Part shown: in pieces, positions 1 to 13,469 of the stretch
Position numbering within the stretch: the stretch's first letter is position 1
Layout of the letters: each line of letters begins with the position of its first letter
Origin: Theristus sp. LFF4_11
Lineage: Eukaryota; Nematoda; Chromadorea; Monhysterida; Xyalidae
DNA: 64,000 nucleotides
Direction: 5' to 3'
NCBI GenBank assembly: GCA_030248135.1
Contig: JASANC010005693.1
Location: 1 to 64,000, forward strand
The notes under the pieces: model-generated
Database searches by the model: none
What the model saw: the letters and a program-made list of their open reading frames with translations, nothing else
Told to the model about the DNA's origin: nothing
Translations under genes and position numbers: made by a program

Positions 1-585
1 AGGATAACGGTATCTCTCCAACGGGTCTCGACACGATTTTTTAAAAACGTCCCTGATTGCCAGCAAAAGCTACTCTATTGGTGGACACCGTTCATATGAT
101 TGCAACAAACAGTCTTATGTTTGAAGTTCGGGCACACGGGTTACGGTAGCGGTAGTTCGGTCTTGACACGAAGTTGCTGAAAACTACTGTGAATAACAGT
201 TGTTTCTTGCAATCATGTGAACGGTGTTCATCAATTTAGTATTTTCCTGGCAATAAAAGGCAGTTTAAAAAAAATCGCGTCGAGACCCACACAGCAGAGT
301 TACCGTACTCCTTAAAATCCGATTTTTGACGTTCTGTGATAATGCGGCATGTTTCTAAATGGTTTCAACTGTTATTCGCAAGAAACAAAGTAGTTTTCAG
401 CAACTTCGTGTCAAGACCCAAAACTACCGCTACCGTAACCCGTGTGCCCGAACTTCAAACATAAGACTGTTTGTTGCAATCATATGAACGGTGTCCACCA
501 ATAGAATAGCTTTTGCTGGCAATCAGGGACGTTTTTAAAAAATCGTGTCGAGACCCGTTGGAGAGCTACCGTAATCCTTGAAGTC
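1..585. repeat. Foldback element with ~190-bp inverted arms
   Basis: Bases 1-190 read almost exactly as the reverse complement of about 395-585; both ends carry the sequence around AACGGGTCTCGACACGATTT. A second, more diverged reverse-complement copy of the left arm lies at about 205-325, so the element is nested or internally duplicated. It has no coding capacity. It sits just upstream of the first recognisable CC2D1 exon, and the window starts at or inside its left end. Confidence 0.85.
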
Positions 586-906
586 TAGTTTTGACATTTA
601 GCTTTGCTCTGCTTTATTGCGCCTTTATTTATTTATTTGTTTATTTAACAAAAACATAAATTTTTTTGGAGGGGGGCGGATTTGTCCTGTCCGCAAATCT
701 CCCCAAATCCGCGTGCCTCCGTGTTCCGTGGTTTTGTTAAAGGTGCGCAGCGTGTTGTGTGCATGTAAAATATGGGTCACTTTAGCTGCACGCAGCCTCC
801 GTGTTGCCTCCGTGGTTTTGTTAAAGGCCTTTGATTTAGCTGAACATTTTTGGTCAGAATTATTGCACATGTTGCAATTGTCAGTGTGCATTTTGGTTGT
901 TTTCAG
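586..906. other. Upstream/intron region, no exon assigned
   Basis: This stretch contains a short imperfect duplication: CCTCCGTG...GGTTTTGTTAAAGG occurs at about 716-740 and again at about 808-826. It lacks an acceptable start exon for the CC2D1 gene. The N-terminal exon of that gene is probably beyond the left edge. Confidence 0.4.
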
Positions 907-3900
907 GATGAGCTCGGCTGTTTACTCGATGATGGCGAGCACCAGTCGTCCGCCAAACTGTCAGATATTGACGAACAGGCTCCTCCTACGGGCGGTGCAG
1001 CTTTTGAGTTCGCTGTTGCCGAAACAGCGCCCGCATCCTCAACCAGAATTGACGCGAAACAAACGAGCAAAACGAATGACGACACTCGACCGTCAGCGCA
1101 GAAGCAGCCTGCTGCGCCCGCAACCGAGCGCAAGTCGACTGCGGCTGCTGCTGCATCTGTGTCCGGCGCCTCAGACACGCTGTCTGCGCTGCAACAACGA
1201 CTTCAGGTTCGGTGCATTTCAGACTCGAGGCATTTGAGTTTCCGAGCGTTTGCCAGTGGTGTTCATGTGGTGAAGCAGCGTTAGATGGATTTAGAGTGCT
1301 CTTTGCCTCGGTTGGTGAAGTTCAGACGAGTCGCTAAAACCACATATTTTTGAATCGTGACGTTCTCAGTCGACAACAGCTACATTGCTGTGCACGCAAC
1401 TCGGCGGTTGGTGTGGAGCTTCTTTCCTTGCGAATTTTCGTGACGCTTTGCGCCGAGTAAAACTGACAAAACCGAACTGAGATTGTGAAGTTTAAAATTC
1501 GTGGCGCAGGTCTACGCAGAAAGCGTCAAGAAAGCGAAAGCCGACGGCGACGAGCGTCGTGCACGGCAGAACGAACGCATCACGAAGCAGTACCAGTCGG
1601 CGATCCGACGCTTCGCAGCCGGTAAACCGGTCGACTTGAGCGAGTTGCCGTCGCCGCCGAACTTGCCGCCGATGCCACCGGCACACGCCGCCAAGCCGAC
1701 GACTACGCCAGAGGCCCCTGGTCGGTTTGTGGAGTGTGGAAACTGCCAAACAGCGTTGCTCAGCTGCGCGCCTGAGTAGTGATTGATGTTCAAGAAAAGG
1801 CTGTATCCACTGTATCCAGGCTATTTAATGGACAGTATACTCACTCAAACATGTCGCTGCTGGCGTAACATAATTTTGTCGCCGGAATTCTCTGCAGCGC
1901 CGGCACCGAGTGCGTCAGCGCCATCGGCACCCCGGCCACCCCCTGTAGCGGTACACAGCGAACGGCCCGCTGCCCCTGTCTCCTTACCGGCAGTGCCTCG
2001 ACCGGTCGCAATTTCGGCGGTCCCATCGGCCACTCGCGAGCAGTTGATACAGCAGGCATTAGCTGCGAAAGCCGCTGGCGACATCCCGACTGCGAAACGG
2101 CTGCTTCTGCAAGCGAAGGCTAGTTGGTCTCAAGTGCAGGCTTGTTTCGTTCGCTCGTGTCGTTCGTTCTTCATTTCACTGTCGTTTGTTTTTTTTTACA
2201 GACTCTCGGTAATGCGGCGGAAGAGACGACGGCGGCGAGCGCATCGGTCAGCTTTCATATGGTTTATGTTGTAATTGTGTGGGCGCGTTTGTATGCGAAT
2301 GCAACAGACCGGTTGGTTACCTGTACGGTACACACAGCCGACGACACTCGTTCCGCGCTACAGAGTGTAGGGTCCCCACTCCACACCGGAGTAGGAGAAC
2401 AACCAGAAACTGTTTTATGAAATGATCAGTGGCGATATTGACTGCTGGCCGGTAATGAGCGTCTAGCGGGTGAGCGAATGTCGTAGTGACGCGAGCGACA
2501 GCGTGCGGGCTGCGCCACATTGCCACGAACTGAGTCAATAACGAAACGACTGCTTATTACTTGTTATTGTTGGGATTTTAGGCGATGTTTTTAGCCAGGG
2601 CTGCTGACCCAGAAAAACGTACAGAACCAGAACGCCATTGAGTAGGGTGCGCTGGGTGTGCCCATCGAGTTTTCTGTCATTACGTGCCCACCGCCTATAC
2701 ACCCCTCGGCGGGGCTCGATCCACCTAGCGCACAGGGCAGCCTCGTGGCAACAGCGTTTGCACGCTTCACACCGAATCTCTCGTTCACAGCGCCAGTCGA
2801 CGGACAGCGTGCGCTCGCCAGCCAGCCCGGCATCAGTGCAACCAGCGCAGCGGTCGCACTCATCATCGTCATCATCAGCACCACCAGCGCCCAACAGTCT
2901 ACTGGACGCACTGCGACAGCGTCAGTCGATCTACGCGGCGACGGGACGGAGTGCACGCGAGCACGGCGACGAGCGACGCGCGCGACAGAGCGACCGAATC
3001 GTGAAACAGTACGCGGACGCCATTCGCGCCTGTCAGGCGGGCAGACCGGTGAACGTGGGCGAGCTGCCGCAGCCGGTCGGCGTCGCACCGTTGCCCGCTG
3101 CTGACGAGACTGCACGCGCTCGCACTGATGTCGCTCGTTGGTGGACGTTTGCGGTTGTGTAGATTGGGTGTTACGCTGATTGAATTTGCATCACGATTTC
3201 AATGTCACTGATTTTGGTATGGTGATCGTGAGTGGTAGTATGTGCATGGGGGGGGGGATACCGTCCAGAATACTTTTCGGTTTTCCCCCCACTTGGGCTA
3301 CGGAAAGAGTCACTGAAATGTTTCTAGAACTGTGAAAGTAATGCGCTGTATGCAAGTATGCAAGTCAATCATAGCATAGGCAACTCGGTGATTGGCTGCT
3401 TTCCATTTATGCAATCAGTTCACTCAGCAAGCCGTTTGCCAACAAGCAAGCAAACTCAGTGCGTTTTCGACTGTTTGACTGGCGAGCCAACCAATTTGAC
3501 TAAACTTTTCTTCATTTTCTTTCAACATCAACATTCCACTTTGTAAATTCAGAAGAGCGCCAAGCGTCCACTCGCGCAGCTGCACCAGTGGCACCACCAA
3601 AGCCGTCAGCGGCGCCGTCGTCGGCACAGCCAGCGTCTTCGGTCGCTCCGAGTCCACCGAAAAAGTCGAAACAACAGCAACAGCTGGACTTTCTGTTGCA
3701 CCGCCAAATGCAGTTCAAAGAGGCCGCGTTGATCGCGAAACGAAATGGAAACGTCGAATTGGCGAAACGATTCCTCGTGCAGATGAAGGCGTGTGAACGC
3801 TGTTTCAGTTTTTAATCGCTCAAATCAACACGATAATGATCAGCGGCATTTCTGTGCGAGGCAAAAATAAAACGGCCAAACTGGTGTCCTATTTTGTAAA

Positions 3901-6418
3901 GACGATCTGGGTTGGTTTCACAGACTGGATGAAATGCATTTTGATCAACAAAGCTGTTCAGGGTTTCGATTCGATGATCGAGGCCTCGCAAAACGGCCTT
4001 CCAGTCGACATATCGAACGTGCCGGAGCCACCGCAGGTGCGCACGTCGTCGCAGGCACTGAAGCCGCAGATTTCCGTGGAGGACGCACCGCGTGGACCGC
4101 TCGGTGTGCCGGAGGACACTGTGCAGGTGACTTTGGTGGTGATAAGCTTTTGAGCAACCAACATTTATTGCAAAATCTGCCATTACCAGAATTTGCAACT
4201 CTACGCACGCGATATTGCGGATGCTGTTTTATGATCGCTGACAGATTTTCATTTGATTTTTTGCCGGTTAATGGATAATTTTTGGCTGGCAATTTTATGT
4301 CATAGTACCTGAAACTTCTACAGGCGAAAACATTGCACGCATGTTTGAATTAAATCGTGATCTGGAGAACAACGAACTTTGTCTGCCAACTCTTTGGCAA
4401 TTGACAACAGCGTCTCACTGCGGTCGCAGGTGTACGCAACGTTGGAGGCCGACCTGATACGGCAGGTGCAGATCTGCGAGCGCAACCAGCAATATTTCAC
4501 GCGTACCGGCGACGTCGCGCGAGTAGCTGAGTTTGAGCGAATGGCTGTGTCGGCCAAAAAGGATCTGGTGGCACTGAGACAGGCGTCGAAACACAGAGAT
4601 CCACTGCCAAAGTGCGTTGTTTATAGATACAGTCTAACTCTCTATAACATGTCCAACTAGCTGATTGGTTGGTTGGTGGTCACGTGATGCATGCATTCTG
4701 TGCGACCCAAACTCCGCAATTCTCAGCAATTAGTGCACAGAATGCAATGCATGCATCAACCAATCAGCTAGTTGGATATGTTATTGAGTTTACACTGTAG
4801 TGATTAATGATTATTTACAAGTGTCGTATTTTTAGTGTTTTGTGAAGCGGCTCACTGAGTTTACGTGTCTGCCAGATTCCACTACGAGAACCGCTCGATG
4901 CCGTCGCTGCAGTGCTGCGCGGATCTGGGCGAGCAAGACCTCGAGGTTGGTGTGGTGCGTGCGTTGGACGTGCGACTGCCGTCCGGCTTCAAGACCGAAC
5001 ACGCCGATTTGCACGTGAAGTACGAGTTTCCGTTTCCGCCGGACAATCCCCAAACTGGTGTGACGACATCCGTCAGCGACACCACCAGTCCCGGTTGGTT
5101 GGTGTTTTCGTTTTCAAAATGAAATCGATGTCGGAATTTTTGAAATTTTCAGAGTTCCATCAGCGGTCCATCATTCGTATTGCGCCGAAGTCACGCCAAT
5201 TCCAACGAGTTCTGAAACGGCACGGCGTCAAGTTTGAGGTCTGTTGCGAGTGGCTGTTTATGCCATTGGTTTTGAGATGATGCCCTAATCCTTGGATGCT
5301 ATAGGTGACCGGTCTGGTGCATTTCAACCGCAACCAGTCATCCTGTGTTCTTAATTTGATTTTTACTGCTTGCAGGAATTTTGTAGTTTTCTCTGTTTCA
5401 ATCTCACTGAGTTTTATCTACGGTGAAATTTCCAGGTTTTGCAGCGCGGTGGTTTCATGCGCAGTGACAAGTCGTGCGGTCATTGTGAACTGAAACTGAA
5501 CGGTCTCGAAACGAACGCGGAGCTGCACGAAAGCCTGGATCTGTTGGAGGGGCGACGCGCGCGTGGCGGTAAATTGGAGGTGAGAGGGGACAGTGAACCT
5601 GACAATCAACAGATGTGATGAAGTGTGCATGTGAGAATATACAGTCTAACTCAATAAATAACATATCCAACTAGCTGATTGGTTGCCGGTCATGTATCGA
5701 TAATGCATGCATTCTGTGCAATCCGAACTCTGTAATGATCAGCAATTCGTGCACAGAATGCATGCATCAACCAATCAGCCAGTTGGATATGTTATTGAGT
5801 TCGACTGTAGAAAGAAATTAATCGGGTATACCGCTTTTTATGCTTTAATAAGTGCTCCATCGCTCGCTTGGTGGCTTTAAGAACAGCACACAACAAAACG
5901 GCTTCATACAAAAGTGGATAAAGCCAAACACAACGCAGGCGCGCGTGCGCATCCGGCAGCCGCTGCTGCAGACGGCGCCGCAGACGGTCACCGAGAAATG
6001 GCTGCTCATCGACCGCTTCATCGTCAACGTGCCGCCGGCACCGACGCTGCTCTCGCACAGGGAGATGCCAAAGTCGAGCTCGTCCTCGCGACTGACGCCG
6101 CAGTCTAGAGGTTGCGTAGTTTGACGTTTTGTATTGACTTTGTGGGCAACATTGCATGCATTCGATTGGTCGTAAAATTGCGGTGCACATCATATGTGGT
6201 CTTCAAACGTGTATACCACCAGCTTTTCAAAAAAAATCCGCAGACTGAACCGTTCGCGCATTCCTCCAGCTTTCCGCCAACTTGCAGATGCCGTCGAGCG
6301 CCAACGCCGCCGCAGCGGGGATGCGAACATCGCAGGCTCAGGGTCAGCGTTCGTGTTGCCGCCGATTCCCGGCGCTGAGCCGCGCGGCTTAAGGCGCACG
6401 TATCACACGGACTTATAA
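907..6418 (+). CDS. CC2D1: CC2D1/Lgd family protein (DM14 repeats plus C2 domain), 5'-partial
   Basis: Homologue of CC2D1A/B (fly Lethal giant discs), a cytosolic ESCRT-III (CHMP4)-binding regulator of endosomal sorting. Phase-consistent exons: 907-1206, 1510-1720, 1898-2133, 2202-2246, 2791-3136, 3553-3792, 3954-4126, 4430-4611, 4876-5093, 5153-5238, 5436-5579, 5939-6110, 6288-6418. DM14 modules are visible around 1190-1680 (QYQSAIRRFAAGKPVDLSEL), 2050-2120 (a degenerate partial copy), 2900-3080 (QYADAIRACQAGRPVNVGEL) and 3680-4035 (FDSMIEASQNGLPVDIS), followed by a helical exon (4430). The C2 domain runs from 4876 to about 6050 and contains TTSPEFHQR, GVKFEV and VRIRQPL. The 5' end has no convincing initiator: the first exon follows a TTTTCAG acceptor, so N-terminal coding lies upstream. 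Splice choices at 2133, 3136 and 3792 were made by phase and are less certain. Introns hold a SINE and two MITE-A copies. Confidence 0.88.
2579..2745 (-). repeat. tRNA-derived SINE (family S1), partial
   Basis: Minus-strand copy inside a CC2D1 intron, ending about 45 bp before the acceptor of exon 2791. It shares TTTTAGGCGATGTTTTTAGC, CAGAAAAACGTACAGA and CGGGGCTCGATCC with copies at 33190, 59245 and 62585. The promoter-side tRNA-like head is truncated here. Confidence 0.8.
3137..3552. other. CC2D1 intron
   Basis: Non-coding AT-rich intron with a run of nine G at about 3247. No exon or repeat was recognised. Confidence 0.5.
4628..4799. mobile_element. MITE-A, full copy (~172 bp)
   Basis: Terminal inverted repeats start TACAGTCTAACTC and end GAGTTTACACTGTA, with an inner inverted pair CCAACTAGCTGATTGG / CCAATCAGCTAGTTGG. 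TA-flanked ends beginning CAGT suggest Tc1/mariner-type mobilisation. Lies in a CC2D1 intron. Confidence 0.85.
5640..5809. mobile_element. MITE-A, second copy
   Basis: Same ends and inner palindrome as 4628-4799 and nearly the same length. It lies in the CC2D1 intron between exons 5436-5579 and 5939-6110. Two close copies in one gene suggest local or repeated insertion. Confidence 0.85.
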
Positions 6419-8271
6419 TGATTTGCGCTTGCGTGCTCACCCGGGTACCTTTTGTGCTTGCTATTTGCCATCACCGCTGCGATTCTGTACAGTATAATTG
6501 GTGTAATACACCGGCACGGCACGGTGGATTGTGATCCACTCGCTTATTTCATTGGTACTGGAAATTTTGTTTTTTTTTTCAGTGTGGCTATGAATTCTGA
6601 TGTCAGTAGCGCCATATTGTTTTCAGCCCTGGAACGCCAATCTGGTCGCATTTGTTGCACTCACTGTTTTACGTGATCCAAACGAGGCGTTTTGACATTA
6701 GCTCCCCTCTGACTCATTAGCTTATATCCCCGATATTTCTTACAAATCTGCTTTGCTCACACAGAGAACGTGGTACTGAATAAAAAATGCTGCTGAAGTT
6801 GTTTGTAGAAGTTGACCAAAAGTAAAACGTTCAGCTTCAACACTGCACGAAAAACACCGTGAGGTCTGCGTGTGTCCCCACACCAGCCGTGGTGAGCGCA
6901 GCAAGGCCCGAATAAAACACATAACAGTGTGGAAGTAGTGTTGGCTGGCAATATGGCAGCAGCACCTTTGGTAGACACACCGAACTACACATGAAAATTG
7001 CGTACCTTTATCGCATGCTGCACTGTTGTCTATGTGGTTGGTTAAGTCCAGAGACGCGTTTAGAACGCAGGTAAAAATACTAACCTGCAGTCATAGATCA
7101 ATCGATATGAAATACACATGTTGCGTAATACAAACAATCGCCACGCAAAAATATAAGTCGTTTTCTTTTTTTGTCACTCGCCATTACAAAACACGTGTCT
7201 GCCTATCGACCGTTTTTTTCTCGATTTTCCATCACCATTTGGTAAAAAGGAAGTTGTGTAGAACTTTGAACGTGAACATCAATGGTGAGGTCTGCTTGTG
7301 TGTGCAGCTGTCCTGTTCAATGCAAATGCCAAGAGCAATAAAGCGTGCCATGGCATGTGTTGAACAAGTTTTTTCATTCACTGGCTAAAACAAGCAGACC
7401 ACAAGCTTATACTAAATTGTACACACTATTTCACAACGCTATAATCCAGTGAACAACCGCACAAAAGTCCGTTTAGCAGCAACATACGGCGGTGAATTAT
7501 GTACAGTACATTTCCGTGTTTGAAAAAAAACTGAACCAGTGGAAACAAAACTAGTAAATAAAAAAAGACCTCCGATCAAAGTCACAGGAACGCACAAGTT
7601 GTATCAACAACTAAAATTTTGAAAAATCAATAACTGTATCACAGGTTTACGAGAGAAAACGGAAAAATTCCCAAACGCTTCACACATGGTTTCAGATTTG
7701 TGCCAAAAAACAATAAATTAAAAACACATGACCACATACTCAGTTTGGCACTGCGTTCCAGTCTTCGATTTTACATTTCAGCTATTGGCTATATACCTGA
7801 ACCAGCCACAACAGCCACTATGATCTGTGATTTGTCTTATGCCAGGTTCCGATAAATGCCAGTTACATGGAGCGGCCTCTGTTAGTAAAGAACCGTACCC
7901 TCGGTCGTTGAACAGAACAGTACTGAATCAAAAAAACAAACGAAAATCTGTATAAATAATTCAAAAGTTTCAAAATCACTGGTTGCGAAACCGACCGAAA
8001 AAAGCACACAATAAAAAGGCAAGCAAGTGTGTGTTCCATAAAACGTCAGTGGCCAAATTCCCAAGTGAGAAACAAGAAAATTGCGGTTGCAGTCAGAAAA
8101 TGTGAAATAGACTTTCGGATAACACTGTGACTTTTCAACAAAAACTTACAGTGATACCACATCACACACCACAAAAAACACGAAAGAGCTTTTGAATCTA
8201 CACGAAACATCGCGCGGTTACCGTTGGCTTGGTCATAAAGAGTCCACCGTTTGTTTGTTGTTTGCCAGTTT
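6419..8271. other. Intergenic, between convergent CC2D1 and GOLPH3
   Basis: About 1.85 kb of AT-rich DNA between two gene 3' ends. Short open frames here lack splice-supported coding character. No repeat family shared with the rest of the window was recognised, so it is probably 3' UTR and spacer. Confidence 0.5.
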
Positions 8272-10982
<2,711 letters not shown>

Positions 10983-11214
10983 TTTTGTTCACTACTGAGT
11001 ACTGACTCTTCTTATACTCGGTGCTCGTTCGGTTGTTTCTGTTTGTCTGGTTCTTTTTTTCAATCGACTCTGGCAATTTCAGTGCTTGTCAGTTGAATTT
11101 AGTCGACTACCACAACACAACAACGACCAAAATCGACCGCACAATTTGTGTGGTTTTGTCTTTGTGCTGCTGTTTGAAAAAATGAAAATCCCAATATTTT
11201 AAATTTTTTTAATC

Positions 11215-11935
11215 AACCGGAGGAAAACCTGATGGTCGACCATAGTTGTTCTAGGGGGGGGCTAAAGATGTAAGGGTCAAAAAAAATTTTTTTTTTAATT
11301 TTTTTAAAAAAAAAGTAAAAAAAATGAGCATTTTTTTTATTAAAAATTTTTGAAATTTTTTCTTTAATGTGCCCTGAAAATGCCGTTTTTGGCATAATTT
11401 TTCGAAAGTTCAACAAAAATTTTCTTTGACTTTACCTTGTCACTTAGTCTTCAACGCTGCAGGTGGTATTCTGGATTGATTTATCGACTGTTTTCAGCCT
11501 TGGTGAGTGATGATCGACTCGCGCATTGAAGTACTTGAGCGTCGCAAAGGCTAGTTCAACAAATTCCGATGTCGCTAAGGTGAGATAGAAGCAGAGAACT
11601 CACATTTACGCATCGTTTTTCAGGATCTCGAAAGGTGGAAATTGCACTGTCTGCCACTGCAAGCGTAACTTCGTTGGTTGCTCGTTGCTGTTTCGCCTCG
11701 TGTCGTCAGCATGATCGCACCGGTTTGTTGTGGAACTTGTTTCCATGTTATTTGAGGTGAATTGAGAGGCAAAACACGAGACGTGATGTCGTCGGTGGGA
11801 AAATGGGGTCGCCGAAACCAAGTCTGAAATTTTCACCCTCCTCCCATATGAGTGGGGCCGGGGGTCATATGGTAAGTCGGTGGCTCCTCAGATGGTGATA
11901 TTCGGACTCCCTGAAAAATTCTGAACAACTTTCAT
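11215..11935 (+). mobile_element. hAT-like non-autonomous element, old diverged copy
   Basis: Shares in the same order the landmarks of the 51.9-54.7 kb family: TTTTTCGAAAGTTCAACAA, TTTTCTTTGA.TTTACC, a TTCAGCCT...GATGA segment, CGTGTCGTC, GGCAAAACACGAGA and TTCGGACTCCCTGA. Substitutions are many, so this is an older insertion than the near-identical copies at 52-54 kb. Confidence 0.7.
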
Positions 11936-12039
11936 TTTAAAAAAAAATTTAAAAAAAAATTTTTTTTTTTAAAAGAAAAAATAGAAAAATTTTTTTTTCT
12001 TGACATCTCTAAGGGGGGCCTGGGGGAGGGCCGGCCCCC

Positions 12040-12450
12040 CCAAAAAATTTTCGAATCTATCTCTATCAGACAGGTTTTTTCGGCTCAGCTATTATCTATC
12101 TAAAAAAAATTTTCAGCCAGCTGTCTATCTGAAAATTTTTGTCTTCGAAGACATAAAATGAGTCAATTTTTGACAAAAATTGACCATTTTTGCTCGTAAT
12201 TCTTGAAAATTCGCTAATTTTAGGTAAAACACGCGTTTATACTTGAATTTTAGTGTATTTTTAGCATTATTTTGCTGTTTTTATAGCTTTTTAGCGTTTT
12301 AGCTATCTATCCATCAAATTTCAAAATTTTGACCGGCCCCCCCAAAGTCACATGGCCCCCCCCCCGCGGCCCCCCCCCAAAATTTTCCAGCTATCTATCT
12401 ATCTAGAAAATTTGCTCCAGCTATCTATATCGCCCCCCCCCCAACCCCTC
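12040..12450. repeat. GATA/CTAT-rich and C-run low-complexity repeat
   Basis: Contains TATCTATCTATC tracts, GAATCTATCTCTATCAGACA (also at 52833 and, inverted, at 53020) and several runs of 8-12 C at about 12330-12445. No coding capacity was seen. Confidence 0.6.
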
Positions 12451-12825
12451 GGCTCTGGAACAACTATGTGGTCGACAATAGGTGCATTCGAACGTTAAAC
12501 CGCGCTGACGCGCTGCTGAGTTCGAATTTTGCGCTTTCAGAATTAAATACGGCTATTTTGGCTTTTTAAAATTCACAAAAACTTTCATGAAAATTATCCC
12601 CCAACGTCAATTTTCATTGAACCTACTTTTGCAGTATGTGGAATGAGGAATGAAAAAAAGTTATTATTTTTTTGTGAAAAAAACAGTTTCTTTTCGCGGT
12701 TTTAAAACTTTTTTTACCAGAGCTTTTTTCTCGAAAATGGTTTTCCAGCTTTAGAACATTGCTCTGGATTTTGCCAAACACAATTGAGTAAAAAAGCTGG
12801 ATAAAATCTGATAAAATAAAAAAAG

Positions 12826-13225
12826 CAGAGCGTCCGATTGTGCTCGCTGCTCCGTTTGCAAGCGCTACGTTGTCTGGTTGCTGCTTCGTGTCGTGTCGTC
12901 GCGACATCATCAGAAGAATTGATCGAATTTCAAGGCGGTATGTTTGTCTTCACTTCAGCATTAGTTTAGCTGGGAACAATTAGTGACGTTTTGGAGGTCA
13001 AAACACAAGAAGAGGCATGGTGACGGTTTGTAAAAGGGGTAATTGAGGTCACCAAAACAAAATCTGCAAAGTTCCGTCATATGGGAGTCATTCGGGAGGC
13101 GCTTGCATATCATATGTGGTTCTTCGGACTCCCTATTGATTTAGCACAACTTTGATTTTTGAAAAAAAAAAATTTAATATTTTTTGAACAATACTGCTGA
13201 TTTTTGTTTTTTTTTAACAACCCTA
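12826..13225 (+). mobile_element. hAT-like element, partial copy (3' part)
   Basis: Nearly identical to the second half of the copies at 51905 and 53513, from GAGCGTCCGATTGTGCTCGC through CGGGAGGCGCTTGCATATCA to TTGATTTTTG and the terminal TTTTTAACAACCCTA. The 5' half is replaced by unrelated AT-rich sequence. Confidence 0.8.
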
Positions 13226-13469
13226 GATGGTAGCGCAGCCAATGAATCAATTGTTAAAAGCGGGATCAAAAAACCGTCGTGAAGGGAGGGGCCACAGACA
13301 GAGATGTTTTACTTAGAGACTCAAAGACCGCAAAGGCGACTTTCTTTGATGAAAAATCCCAATCTTCAATGTTGACGCTTGTTTTATTTGAAAATTGTAA
13401 AACGTTTCAACACCATCAAACGCACTGCAAGTTGCTTCTGTTATAATTTTATCACTTCTAAAATATCAG

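Noticed and set aside
850..1284. Taking the whole 850-1284 frame as coding from its GTG/ATG-like start
   Set aside because: Only the part after the TTTTCAG acceptor at 906 resembles CC2D1, and the frame is left by a donor at 1207.
11606..11836. Open frames inside the hAT-like repeats (also 53408-53656 and 54623-54835)
   Set aside because: They are not conserved as frames between copies, and the elements are AT-rich non-coding repeats.
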